13,466 nt of DNA, from NCBI GenBank assembly GCA_016931085.1, contig JAFGFO010000028.1, forward strand, positions 1 to 13,466, given 5' to 3'. Below the pieces are notes generated by a model. It was given only the letters and a program-made list of their open reading frames with translations. It was not told the DNA's origin and made no database searches. A program made the position numbers and the translations under genes. This document shows, in pieces, positions 1-6,818 of the stretch. Origin of the DNA: Thermoflexales bacterium (GTDB lineage Bacteria > Chloroflexota > Anaerolineae > Fen-1058). How positions within the stretch are numbered: the first letter of the stretch is position 1; every line of letters starts with the position of its first letter.

Positions 1-1
1 C

Positions 2-583
2 TTGCGCATCGTCACGCTCGACGTGCCCTCGCAAGAGGCCATCACGCGCGACAACGTGACGGTCAAGGTGAACGCGGTCGTCTTTTACCGCGTGGTCGAC
101 CCGGCCCGGGCTATCGTCCAGGTGGAAGACTACCGGCGGGCGACCTGGAACATTGCCCAGACCTCGCTACGCAATGTGCTGGGGCAAAGCGAGCTGGACG
201 AGCTGTTGGCCCATCGTGAGAGCCTCAACGAGCGGCTGCAGCAGATCATCGACGAATCGACCGAGCCGTGGGGCATCAAGGTTGGCACGGTCGAGATCAA
301 GGACGTGGAGCTGCCCCAGACCATGCAACGCGCCATGGCCAAGCAGGCCGAGGCCGAGCGCGAGAAGCGCGCCAAGCTGATCCATGCCGAGGGAGAAAAA
401 GCTGCGGCCCAACAACTGGCCGAGGCGGCCGCTACGATGGCGCGCGAGCCGGCTACCATCCAGTTGCGCTACTTGCAGACGCTGACCGAAATCGCGGTGG
501 AAAAGAACTCGACCATCATCTTCCCGGTGCCGATCGAGTTCATCAAGGACCTTGCTAAACTGGTCCCACCCCGGCAGGAATAA
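2..583 (+). CDS. Slipin / stomatin-like SPFH (band 7) protein, 5'-truncated by window edge
   Basis: The reading frame is open to the left edge, so the N-terminal membrane anchor and start codon lie outside the window; the TTG at position 2 is not a credible start. The visible part has the band 7 core: the [20 protein letters not shown] strand pattern, then FYRVVDP and a long region of the type [18 protein letters not shown] typical of slipins. A charged Ala/Glu/Lys-rich coiled coil follows ([20 protein letters not shown], about residues 112-150 of the fragment), then the hydrophobic [12 protein letters not shown] segment. Slipins oligomerise on membranes as scaffolds and are usually paired with an NfeD-type partner, which could be upstream, unseen. 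The stop TAA is at 581-583. Family assignment is firm; cellular role is not known. Confidence 0.93.
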   Translation: MRIVTLDVPSQEAITRDNVTVKVNAVVFYRVVDPARAIVQVEDYRRATWNIAQTSLRNVLGQSELDELLAHRESLNERLQQIIDESTEPWGIKVGTVEIKDVELPQTMQRAMAKQAEAEREKRAKLIHAEGEKAAAQQLAEAAATMAREPATIQLRYLQTLTEIAVEKNSTIIFPVPIEFIKDLAKLVPPRQE

Positions 584-646
584 ATTTCAGCTTTAGGGCA
601 GCTATGGAAACCTGCCCCACACGAGTCATTTTCGGAGAGGTGAACC

Positions 647-1267
647 ATGAAAGATTCAGAAGCTGTTCCAGGTGTGTTGGTCTTGATCCTCATTTTGGTG
701 TTTGCCAGCATCGCGGCGGTTCAAGGGCAAGCAGGCGCGCAGTTTGCCCAAGTGAGTCCACTACCCACGCCCCCGCCGCCCACGGCGACCGTTGTCGTGC
801 TGCCGACGAGCCTGCCGACGAGCCTGCCAACGGCCCAGCCCACAGCCGGGCCTACTCTTCCGACGGCCACGCCGCTGCCGCCGCCCCCCCCGACACAAAT
901 ACTGGGCTATCACACCGTGCGCGCTGGCGAGACCCTGTTTTGCATCGGGCGCGCGTATGCGGTGTCACCGTGGGCGATCGCCAGCCAGAACGGGATCAGC
1001 GCCTACCCCGATTACTTGCGAATCGGCCAGGTGCTGGCCATCCCCAATGTCCCCTGGGTGGACACCTATGGGCCGGTCTGCACGCGCCAGTTTGGCGGGG
1101 GGGCGCCTCAGCCGACGGCCTGCTGGGCGATGCACACAGTCTATTTTGGCGACACGCTCTATTCGTTGGCCCAGCGTTACGGGACAACCGTGTGGGCGAT
1201 TGCCGCTACGAACAACATCGCCAATCCCAACCTGATCTACGTGGGGCAGACCTTGTGCATCCCGTAG
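647..1267 (+). CDS. Membrane-anchored protein with Pro/Thr linker and two LysM domains
   Basis: This 206-aa protein probably binds peptidoglycan or another GlcNAc polymer outside the membrane. Residues 8-24 are a hydrophobic signal peptide or anchor. Residues 36-83 are a Pro/Thr-rich linker with PTSLPTSLPTAQPT-type repeats. LysM 1 spans about 88-133 (HTVRAGETLF... GQVLAIP) and LysM 2 about 162-206 (HTVYFGDTLYSLAQRYG... GQTLCIP), ending at the last residue. Four cysteines (99, 145, 159, 204), one in each LysM and two in the inter-domain segment, could form disulfides. The ATG at 647 is supported by GGAGAGG at 634-640. There is no catalytic domain, so it is likely a wall-binding or adaptor protein. 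It follows the slipin gene by 63 bp in the same direction, so co-transcription is possible. Confidence 0.9.
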   Translation: MKDSEAVPGVLVLILILVFASIAAVQGQAGAQFAQVSPLPTPPPPTATVVVLPTSLPTSLPTAQPTAGPTLPTATPLPPPPPTQILGYHTVRAGETLFCIGRAYAVSPWAIASQNGISAYPDYLRIGQVLAIPNVPWVDTYGPVCTRQFGGGAPQPTACWAMHTVYFGDTLYSLAQRYGTTVWAIAATNNIANPNLIYVGQTLCIP

Positions 1268-1476
1268 GCTAGCGTACGCAATAGACTCGTGACTATACGC
1301 CGGACGAAGGTCTACGCCGGCTCTCCACCAGGACGCTTGTCATTACCCTGGTGGGTGATGTCGTGCTGGCAGCCAGCAAGGGGCAGCATACGTGCACCTG
1401 GAGCCGCGCGATGGGGACGTAAAACGCGAAACGTCATGGCGTGCCGTATTCAGTTTACCCGTATTTTTTCTAGACC
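1268..1476 (+). other. Intergenic spacer, no confident gene
   Basis: This 209-bp spacer separates the LysM gene from the P-loop gene. I see no tRNA, terminator or strong promoter. One frame (about 1330-1422) reads LVITLVGDVVLAASKG before a stop, which looks vaguely like the first strand of CapA-type phosphoesterases, but it is too short to call. A TATTTT at 1462-1467 is a possible -10 for the next gene. Confidence 0.4.
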
Positions 1477-2124
1477 ATGCGTCTCACATTGATTGGTATG
1501 TCAGGGACTGGCAAGTCCACCTGGTCCGTGAAACTGGCCGAGCGCGGATTCAGACGCTTTTGCTGCGACGAGATGATTACGGACAAGCTTTCCCCCGAGT
1601 TGGTCGGGCCGGACAGGAACGCGATGAGCGTGGGCGAGTGGATGGGATTCCCCTACGAGCCTCATTATACGGAACGCGAATCCAGGTATCTGATGTGTGA
1701 GATGGAGGTTCTGGACGAAATTTGCGCTTACCTCGGCGATGCCAAGACCGATCCCGGAGAGAGCGTCGTCGTAGATACGACAGGGAGTGTCATTTACACC
1801 GGGGAAGAGGCTCTTGGGAAGCTGCGCCGTCACACGGTGGTGGTTCACCTGGCAACGCCACCGAAGGCCTGGGGGAAAATGCTACAGGCCTATCTGGCCA
1901 ATCAAAGGCCCGTGTTGTGGAGAGGCTTGTTTAGCCAGGAAGCGAACGAGAGCGTCGAGGAAGCGTTGGCACGCTGCTATCCCAAGCTTTTATCTGCGCG
2001 GGAGCAGTTGTACGAGCGCTGGGCTCATGTCATCGTAGACTATGACACACGCCAGGGGAGTTTTGGGGTGGACGATTTGCTAGAGCTCGTGCACGATCAG
2101 AAGAGTGGGAGAGCCCGGCGTTAA
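1477..2124 (+). CDS. Orphan P-loop NTPase, shikimate-kinase-like
   Basis: A 215-aa soluble P-loop protein. Walker A is GMSGTGKS at residues 7-14, preceded by the hydrophobic first strand RLTLI. An acidic residue after strand 2 (CCDEMI, D31) sits where the substrate-binding Asp of shikimate kinase lies. A hydrophobic strand ends in Asp (VVVDTTGS, 97-104), and QRPVLW (143-148) resembles the RPLL lid/arginine motif of shikimate kinases. These features place it in the nucleoside/shikimate-kinase-like fold, but residues such as the GGG motif are not evident, so the substrate is unknown. The start is fixed: an in-frame TAG at 1471 lies two codons upstream of the ATG and no Shine-Dalgarno is visible, suggesting leaderless or weak initiation. 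It stands alone, facing the protease gene, so its pathway cannot be inferred. Confidence 0.82.
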   Translation: MRLTLIGMSGTGKSTWSVKLAERGFRRFCCDEMITDKLSPELVGPDRNAMSVGEWMGFPYEPHYTERESRYLMCEMEVLDEICAYLGDAKTDPGESVVVDTTGSVIYTGEEALGKLRRHTVVVHLATPPKAWGKMLQAYLANQRPVLWRGLFSQEANESVEEALARCYPKLLSAREQLYERWAHVIVDYDTRQGSFGVDDLLELVHDQKSGRARR

Positions 2125-2178
2125 CTCGACCAGCTCGTGCCGATTTGCCCCGACCGAAGGGCGGCATTGGCTGAGTGG
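2125..2178. other. Convergent spacer between P-loop and protease genes
   Basis: A 54-bp gap between two convergent stop codons. It holds an imperfect stem (TGCC at 2138-2141 with GGCA at 2163-2166, and GCCC at 2147-2150 with GGGC at 2159-2162, separated by a bulge). No T-tract is present on either strand, so a terminator role is only a guess. Confidence 0.3.
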
Positions 2179-3126
2179 CTAAAACAACACCGGCTCAAAG
2201 CTGAAGGGCACGCGCGTGAACAGCAAGAAAAACACGATCACGGCCAGCAGGCCCAGCCACGTGCGGCCCGGCCCCAGTGGGACCGAATCGTCGAGGGGCG
2301 GCGGGTGCTGGGGGCGCATCCACATCGTCAACACGCCCCAGATCAACCAGCCGGACCAAAAGTTTTGGGCCAGCCAGGGGATGTTTAAAAACTGCCCGGC
2401 CCAGCCCAGCCCGCCCACCAGCAGCAAGAGTTGCGACAAGGCCGTCGCTATGGGCCAGGCTCGCCGTCCGAGCAGGGCGTACAGCACGTGTCCGCCGTCC
2501 AACTGGCCGATGGGCAGCAGGTTCAGGAACGTGACCAGCAGCCCCAACCAGGCCGCAAAGGTCATCGAGTTGATCTGGACATCCAGCCCGCCGTAGGGCA
2601 GCAGCCGGCCGTGGACCAGGTATTTGATCGCCAGGTAAAAGAGCGAGTTGCCCTCGAAGAAAAAGCCTTCGCCGGCTTGATAGGGCACGACGGGAGAGCT
2701 GGCCAAGCCCAGCACGAGCAGCGGCACGGCGACGACCAGGCCGGCCAGTGGGCCGGCGATCCCCAAGTCAAACAGGACCTGGCGGTTCTCAAAAGGCGCG
2801 CGCTGCACGATCACCGCTCCCAGCGTGCCCATGCCGATAGGTATGGGCACAAAATAAGGCAGGGAAACGGCCGCCTTGTGCCGGCGCCCGACGACATAGT
2901 GTCCCATTTCGTGGGTGCCCAGGATGGCCATGAGAGTGAACGAAAACGGCACACCCCGCAGCAAGCTGGCCGGATCGGCAAAGGGGTCTGCCCCTTCGTG
3001 AAGCGCGCCAGCGTACAGGGTAGAAGCGATGGTGAGCAAAAACAGGGCCAGGTTGATCCACGCCCGCTGCGGCTGCGGCTGGTCCGTAGGGTTGGTAGAT
3101 TCGGGCAAATCGCTCGGATCGTTCAT
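2179..3126 (-). CDS. Site-2 protease family intramembrane metalloprotease (M50)
   Basis: A 315-aa multi-spanning zinc metalloprotease that would cleave substrates within the membrane. The zinc motif HEMGH is at residues 72-76 and the third ligand motif NLLPIGQLDGGH at 202-213 (Asp210). The conserved DLGIAGPLAG loop is at 120-129. A short polar Pro-rich N-tail (1-21) precedes the first membrane helix (about 24-42), and the C-terminus ends with a hydrophobic helix (about 291-306). No PDZ domain is visible, unlike RseP, so it resembles the soluble-tail-less or EGY-like class of S2P. The ATG at 3126 is preceded by GGAAG at a plausible distance and by a promoter at 3172-3200. The substrate is unknown; it is divergent from rplY and has no obvious anti-sigma partner here. 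Confidence 0.93.
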   Translation of the reverse strand: MNDPSDLPESTNPTDQPQPQRAWINLALFLLTIASTLYAGALHEGADPFADPASLLRGVPFSFTLMAILGTHEMGHYVVGRRHKAAVSLPYFVPIPIGMGTLGAVIVQRAPFENRQVLFDLGIAGPLAGLVVAVPLLVLGLASSPVVPYQAGEGFFFEGNSLFYLAIKYLVHGRLLPYGGLDVQINSMTFAAWLGLLVTFLNLLPIGQLDGGHVLYALLGRRAWPIATALSQLLLLVGGLGWAGQFLNIPWLAQNFWSGWLIWGVLTMWMRPQHPPPLDDSVPLGPGRTWLGLLAVIVFFLLFTRVPFSFEPVLF

Positions 3127-3171
3127 ATGACTTCCAAATCAAAGAAAAACGGCGAATCGGAAACTCGTGCT

Positions 3172-3200
3172 ATTTTACCACATTATGGGCTGAATGTCGC
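3172..3200 (-). promoter_or_regulatory. Putative sigma70-type promoter for the M50 protease gene
   Basis: On the minus strand, -35 GCGACA (3200-3195) and -10 TAAAAT (3177-3172) are separated by 17 nt. Predicted +1 is about 40 nt upstream of the ATG at 3126. The -35 abuts that of the rplY promoter on the other strand. Confidence 0.5.
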
Positions 3201-3202
3201 AC

Positions 3203-3231
3203 TTGACTATATCCGACAATTCGACTATACT
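3203..3231 (+). promoter_or_regulatory. Strong sigma70-type promoter for rplY
   Basis: TTGACT (3203-3208), a 17-nt spacer, then TATACT (3226-3231). Five of six bases match the consensus in each box. It predicts a 5' leader of about 135 nt before the rplY ATG at 3374. Confidence 0.75.
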
Positions 3232-3239
3232 CTCCCCCT

Positions 3240-3299
3240 GCCTGTCTACGCAGGCCAGTATCGCCGTCCGCGCGCGGCGATCGCGTCATACGGGACGCG
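3240..3299 (+). promoter_or_regulatory. Structured leader of rplY: three consecutive hairpins
   Basis: Right after the predicted +1 there are three perfectly paired stems in a row: GCCTG 3240-3244 with CAGGC 3251-3255; TCGCCG 3261-3266 with CGGCGA 3275-3280; CGCGTC 3282-3287 with GACGCG 3294-3299. Ribosomal protein genes are often autoregulated by the product binding its leader; whether this occurs here is inference. Confidence 0.4.
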
Positions 3300-3373
3300 T
3301 CATGTAGCTTTGCAAGGGCCGGGCCACCGGGTGCGCGGGGAGTGGCGCCGATCCCTTGGCATGAGGTGAAAAG

Positions 3374-4036
3374 ATGGAACAATTTGAGCTCGCCGTTTCT
3401 CCGCGAACGATCACCGGCAAGCAGGTCAAAAGCCTGCGCCGCCAGGGTCAGACGCCGGCCATCATCTATGGTCGCCACGTGGAGCCTATGCCGCTCCAGA
3501 TGGACACGCGCACATTCAAAAAGGTGCTGGCCAAAGCCGGCGCCAGCCACCTGATCCGCTTGACGATCGAAGGGAGAGCTGAGCCTGAGCTGGCGCTCGT
3601 GCGCCAGGTGCACCGAGAGCCTATCTCGGGCAACTTTTATCACGTCGACTTTTTGGCCGTTTCTATGTCGGAAAGGATTCGACTGAGCGTGCCGGTGATC
3701 ATCGACGGCGAATCCACGCCCGTCACGCGCGGCGAAGGCCTCCTGCTGCAAACGATGAACGAGATCGAGATCGAATGTCTGCCGGGCGACCTGATCGATG
3801 CCGTGCACGTCGACGTGTCTGGCTTGACCGCGGTGGGCATGGAAATCACCGTCAAAGACATGATCGGCTCACTAGGCAGTGGCGTTCAGGTCCTGGCCGA
3901 ACTGGACGAGGCCGTCGTGCGCATCAATGCCATGCGTGTAGAAGAAGAGGTCGTGGAAGCCGTGCCGGCCGAGGTGGTGACCGAGGTTGAAGTCATCACC
4001 AAGGGCAAGGTTGAAGAGGAAGAAGCGGCAGAGTAG
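3374..4036 (+). CDS. rplY: 50S ribosomal protein L25 (CTC/TL5 family, long form)
   Basis: A 220-aa protein of the long L25 class that binds 5S rRNA in the large subunit. The N-terminal 5S-binding barrel covers about residues 1-92 (SLRRQGQTPAIIYG; then HREPISGNFYHVDF near 75-92). The second TL5/CTC beta domain covers about 93-182 (LSVPVIIDGES, IECLPGDLIDAVHVDVSGL). A Glu/Val-rich acidic tail of about 35 residues follows, as in many long CTC proteins. The ATG is supported by AGGTGA at 3364-3369. It is monocistronic, with its own strong promoter and a structured leader, and converges on trmI. Confidence 0.95.
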   Translation: MEQFELAVSPRTITGKQVKSLRRQGQTPAIIYGRHVEPMPLQMDTRTFKKVLAKAGASHLIRLTIEGRAEPELALVRQVHREPISGNFYHVDFLAVSMSERIRLSVPVIIDGESTPVTRGEGLLLQTMNEIEIECLPGDLIDAVHVDVSGLTAVGMEITVKDMIGSLGSGVQVLAELDEAVVRINAMRVEEEVVEAVPAEVVTEVEVITKGKVEEEEAAE

Positions 4037-4044
4037 AGATGGAG

Positions 4045-4077
4045 AGACCCTAAAGGTCTTGTAGACCTTTAGGGTCT
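4045..4077. repeat. 15-bp perfect palindrome at the rplY/trmI convergence
   Basis: AGACCCTAAAGGTCT (4045-4059) and its exact reverse complement (4063-4077) flank a 3-nt loop. No T-tract follows on either strand, so it is not a textbook intrinsic terminator, although a 15-bp stem could still act bidirectionally. It supplies the last codons and stop of trmI. It resembles REP-like mobile palindromes; copy number elsewhere is unknown. Confidence 0.85.
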
Positions 4078-4892
4078 GACGACGCTAACGCCGTCTGGCA
4101 AGTCTCGACGGGGGAAGAGGGTGCCAATCGCCGGGCAAAGATGAGATAAACCGTGTGGGCCACCATGCGATCGGCCGGCCGCACGCGATTAGAGACCGGC
4201 TTGTAAGGACGCAGCAAAAGCTCTTCAACTTCGATCATGCCATACGGGCCGGCTTCTAGCCCTTCAACCGTCTTGACAACCTGGTTCATCGTCGGGAGCA
4301 CGGTGGCAAAAAACGCCCCGCCGCGCAAGCTTGCGGCAACCTGGGCGAGATAGTCCCACGGCTGCGACACGTCGAGGAAGAAGGCGTCGGCCTCGGTTTC
4401 GTCCAATCCCTCGGCGATGTCGCGCACTTTGAACGCGACCAGGTCAGGCGGCAGACAATTCCTTTCCAGATTCTTGACAGCGATCGCCTGCATCTCGGGG
4501 CGCACGTCGTAGCTGACTACCCGGCCTAGCGGCGCGGTGGCGAGAGCCAACGCCAAGGTCATGCCGCCGCTGCCGGTGCCGGCCTCTACGATCAGGCGTC
4601 CGGGCCTCACACCCAGCTTGAGCAAAAGATAACCCACATCCTTGGGGAACATGATCTGCGAGTTGCGCTTCAGGTACTGCAGCCGCTCGGCCGTGGATGG
4701 CTCCAAGACGAGGTAGCGTGCGTCGAGCTGCGTGCGCACCAGCCGGCCCCAAGGCTGGCCAATGCAGTCGTCGTGACGGATCAGGCCGCGGTGGGTGTGA
4801 AACGCGCCGCCAGCCTGCAGCCTGACCAGGCGGCGCTTGCCGTCTCGCAGGTCAACGTATAAAGCCAGGTCACCTTCTTGAGCAACAATCAT
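4050..4892 (-). CDS. trmI: tRNA (adenine-N1-)-methyltransferase, m1A58 (TrmI-like)
   Basis: A 280-aa Rossmann-fold SAM methyltransferase that makes m1A58 in the T-loop of tRNA. An N-terminal small beta domain (1-70) is followed by QIMFPKDVGYLL (79-90, the family's pre-motif). SAM motif I is VEAGTGSGGMT (102-112), motif II is VVSYDVRPEM (125-134), and the catalytic LDVSQPW segment is at 173-179 (D174). The start chosen is ATG at 4892; the frame stays open further upstream, but that runs into the divergent gene and its promoter. A TGTTATAAT lies 6 nt before this ATG, so the mRNA is probably leaderless. The last nine codons and the TAG are encoded by the palindrome at 4045-4077, so the C-terminal tail is probably repeat-derived. 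Confidence 0.93.
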   Translation of the reverse strand: MIVAQEGDLALYVDLRDGKRRLVRLQAGGAFHTHRGLIRHDDCIGQPWGRLVRTQLDARYLVLEPSTAERLQYLKRNSQIMFPKDVGYLLLKLGVRPGRLIVEAGTGSGGMTLALALATAPLGRVVSYDVRPEMQAIAVKNLERNCLPPDLVAFKVRDIAEGLDETEADAFFLDVSQPWDYLAQVAASLRGGAFFATVLPTMNQVVKTVEGLEAGPYGMIEVEELLLRPYKPVSNRVRPADRMVAHTVYLIFARRLAPSSPVETCQTALASSDPKGLQDL

Positions 4893-4898
4893 GGGGCT

Positions 4899-4907
4899 AT
4901 TATAACA
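4899..4907 (-). promoter_or_regulatory. Extended -10 promoter giving a leaderless trmI mRNA
   Basis: The minus strand reads TGT-TATAAT (4907-4899), then six bases, then the ATG at 4892. Standard -10 to +1 spacing puts transcription start at the A of the start codon. No convincing -35 is present, as expected for an extended -10 promoter. Confidence 0.6.
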
Positions 4908-4939
4908 CAAAATCATCCCCCCTGCACTCATTTTTGTAG

Positions 4940-4945
4940 TATAAT
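4940..4945 (+). promoter_or_regulatory. -10 box for the surface protein gene
   Basis: A perfect TATAAT lies 29 nt upstream of the ATG at 4975, with GGAG at 4963-4966 as Shine-Dalgarno. The -35 region is a C-run with no match, so an activator may be needed or the box may be weak. It is back to back with the trmI promoter. Confidence 0.5.
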
Positions 4946-4974
4946 GGGGAATATCGAGATTCGGAGCAGAACCC

Positions 4975-6777
4975 ATGAGTACCCCCCCCTCATCATGGAC
5001 TAGGATGCGTGCCGGGCCAGAAACCGGGTTTTCAAGAAAAAACTCGGTTTCTAAAAAAAGGCTGTCGACACTTTTCAGGTGGCCGATCCATATCAGACAC
5101 GGCGGCCTGGCCGTTGTCCTGGCTGCCTGCGCCCTGGCGCTGTTGCTGGGCTGGCTGGCAGCCCAAGCTGCCCCAACACAAGTCGCCGGCCAGGCAGAAG
5201 CGGTTTGCACGTTTCGAGCGATCAGCGTGACGGGCGCCAACTTGCGCCTCCTGGACACACAGCCAGAGACCGCGCTCGATCGGGTGCTGTACTTTGCCCA
5301 GGCCGGCGTTGCGCCCGGCGATCTCACCCTCAGCATCGTCTTGACCGGCTTCCCCAGCAACTCGCCATGCTATCTGTGGAGCAGCCCGGCCTTCGACCGT
5401 CCCGACTGGCTCTTGCGGACCCTCTTCGAGGCCACGCCCACGACGGCCCTGGACTATACGGTGAGCGCCACGCACACGGCCAGCACAATCAAGCTGGTAG
5501 CCTCGGAGAACCTTAGCGGCTCGATGCTCCTCACCGCCGGTGCCTGGCTGACCTTCACCCAGGACATTAGCCCGCCCGTTTCTGCCGTCACTTCTCCCCT
5601 CCGCTCGGTTGCCGCCGGTGACTTGATTCCTCTCAACTGGCAAGCGGCCGATGCCGGCAGCGGCGTGTTGTCCGCCACGCTTTACTACACGGACACGCGG
5701 GGGAACACTGGACTGAGGGAGTTGGCATCTCCAAGCGGTGCCATGGCCTTCGATCCACAAGCCGGCGGGCTAACAACGCCTATCACCTATTTCTTTAGCA
5801 CCCAGGCCACCGACCGCCTGCTCAACCAGGAGCGACAAACGGCCGAGATCTGGGTCGTCGTCCAAGGCCGGCGCGTCTACTTGCCCCTGATCATGCGTAA
5901 CCTCCCGCCGCTGCCGATCCCCACCCCCGGCAGCCTGATCATCGCCGGCGGGGCGGATCACGTCTACAGCACGAGCGTCACGCTCGCTTTGAGCAGCACT
6001 GTGACGGGTGGGCTGGATACGGTGGCCTGGGTCCGCCTCAGCAACGAAGGCATCACCTGGGACGAGAGTGATTGGCAGCCCTTTAGCTCCAACCTGGCCT
6101 GGCAACTGGCCGACGGTGGCAGCGATCTGCGCACGGTGTACGCCCAGTTCAAGAATCTCCTGGGTGGGGTCTCATCCCCGCCTGTCTCGGACACCATCTA
6201 CCTGGCCCTGAACGGCGACATGGAATACGGCAATTTTGCGCCGGCCTGGCAGGTGGGGGAAAACCCGTTGCCGGCAAGCCTGGTACAAGCTATTCAGGAG
6301 AGAGACGGGGGAGTCACCCCGCCGGCTGGCGGGAGCTACGCGGCCCTGCTGGGCGGGCTCGATTATCCGTGCCAGTTCGGTGTGCCGCAGGGCCACGCCG
6401 GCATCACGCAGACCTTTAACTTGCCCCCTCAGCCGGCCAGCCTGCTCACCTTCAGCTACATCATCTGGTCGCAGGACACGTCTATCATCGAGCAGTACGA
6501 TCGTTTCGAGGTACACGTCAACGACGGCCTGGCGTTTTCGGATGGCAACCAGGTCAACGCGGGCCTGAGCTGCGAGCGGTGGTGGCGCGTGCCCGGGGTG
6601 GACAACCCGCGCGTTGGGCAGACCACCGGCTGGGCCAGGGGGAGCATCGACCTCAGCCCGTACGCCGGCCAGGCCGTCGTCGTTTCCTTCCGCAATTATA
6701 ATCGCTTCGACAATAACTATAACACCTATACCTACCTGGACAGCGTGGCCATCGAGCCAATGCCGGGGGATTGGTAA
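4975..6777 (+). CDS. Secreted or surface-anchored protein with Ig-like and jelly-roll-like modules, function unknown
   Basis: A 600-aa extracellular protein that I cannot assign a function. A basic N-tail of about 42 residues precedes a hydrophobic segment (about 44-65, GLAVVLAACALALLLGWLAA), a signal anchor or uncleaved signal peptide. Residues 66-190 are a beta-rich domain; 190-300 resemble a bacterial Ig-like unit (SPPVSAVTSP... LNWQAADAGSGVLSATLYY). VYLPLIMRN at 301-309 is the motif often seen at or near the ends of secreted Chloroflexota proteins; here it is internal. A Pro-rich hinge (311-319) leads to a second Ig-like unit. Residues 413-600 start with NGDMEYG and end with a strand pattern (YLDSVAIEP) typical of carbohydrate-binding jelly rolls. 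Residues 15-26 are encoded by a palindromic repeat. A polysaccharide-binding surface role is inference. Confidence 0.8.
   Translation: MSTPPSSWTRMRAGPETGFSRKNSVSKKRLSTLFRWPIHIRHGGLAVVLAACALALLLGWLAAQAAPTQVAGQAEAVCTFRAISVTGANLRLLDTQPETALDRVLYFAQAGVAPGDLTLSIVLTGFPSNSPCYLWSSPAFDRPDWLLRTLFEATPTTALDYTVSATHTASTIKLVASENLSGSMLLTAGAWLTFTQDISPPVSAVTSPLRSVAAGDLIPLNWQAADAGSGVLSATLYYTDTRGNTGLRELASPSGAMAFDPQAGGLTTPITYFFSTQATDRLLNQERQTAEIWVVVQGRRVYLPLIMRNLPPLPIPTPGSLIIAGGADHVYSTSVTLALSSTVTGGLDTVAWVRLSNEGITWDESDWQPFSSNLAWQLADGGSDLRTVYAQFKNLLGGVSSPPVSDTIYLALNGDMEYGNFAPAWQVGENPLPASLVQAIQERDGGVTPPAGGSYAALLGGLDYPCQFGVPQGHAGITQTFNLPPQPASLLTFSYIIWSQDTSIIEQYDRFEVHVNDGLAFSDGNQVNAGLSCERWWRVPGVDNPRVGQTTGWARGSIDLSPYAGQAVVVSFRNYNRFDNNYNTYTYLDSVAIEPMPGDW
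5019..5052. repeat. Palindromic REP-like element inside the surface-protein ORF
   Basis: AGAAACCGGGTTTT (5019-5032) pairs with AAAACTCGGTTTCT (5039-5052), 13 of 14 positions Watson-Crick plus one G-U, with a 6-nt loop. It is AT-richer than the surrounding gene and encodes residues 15-26 of the cytoplasmic N-tail. Its form resembles short interspersed palindromes of bacteria with repeat-rich genomes. Confidence 0.75.
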
Positions 6778-6791
6778 CAGCGAGCTACCTA

Positions 6792-6818
6792 CATCCGTGC
6801 AATCCGTGTCATCCGTGT
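6792..6818. repeat. Three tandem 9-mers (consensus MATCCGTGY) covering the yprB-like stop codon
   Basis: CATCCGTGC, AATCCGTGT and CATCCGTGT stand head to tail in the 31-bp gap between two convergent genes and run into the 3' end of the minus-strand gene, whose TGA is at 6811-6809. A related 9-mer pair occurs at 13120-13137. Confidence 0.8.

Noticed and set aside
596..617. GGGCAG/CTGCCC hairpin after the slipin stop as a terminator
   Set aside because: Six base pairs, 10-nt loop and no T-tract; too weak to call.
2431..3369. 312-codon open frame antisense to the M50 protease gene
   Set aside because: Its product is low-complexity and Gln/Arg/His-rich with no motif; the opposite strand encodes an intact HEMGH protease.
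4893..5360. Longer trmI reading frame starting at 5360
   Set aside because: It would overlap the divergent surface-protein gene and both promoters; the TrmI family N-terminus fits ATG at 4892.
5032..5760. Antisense frames within the surface protein gene
   Set aside because: They lack recognisable motifs and follow the GC-rich third-position shadow expected from the plus-strand gene.
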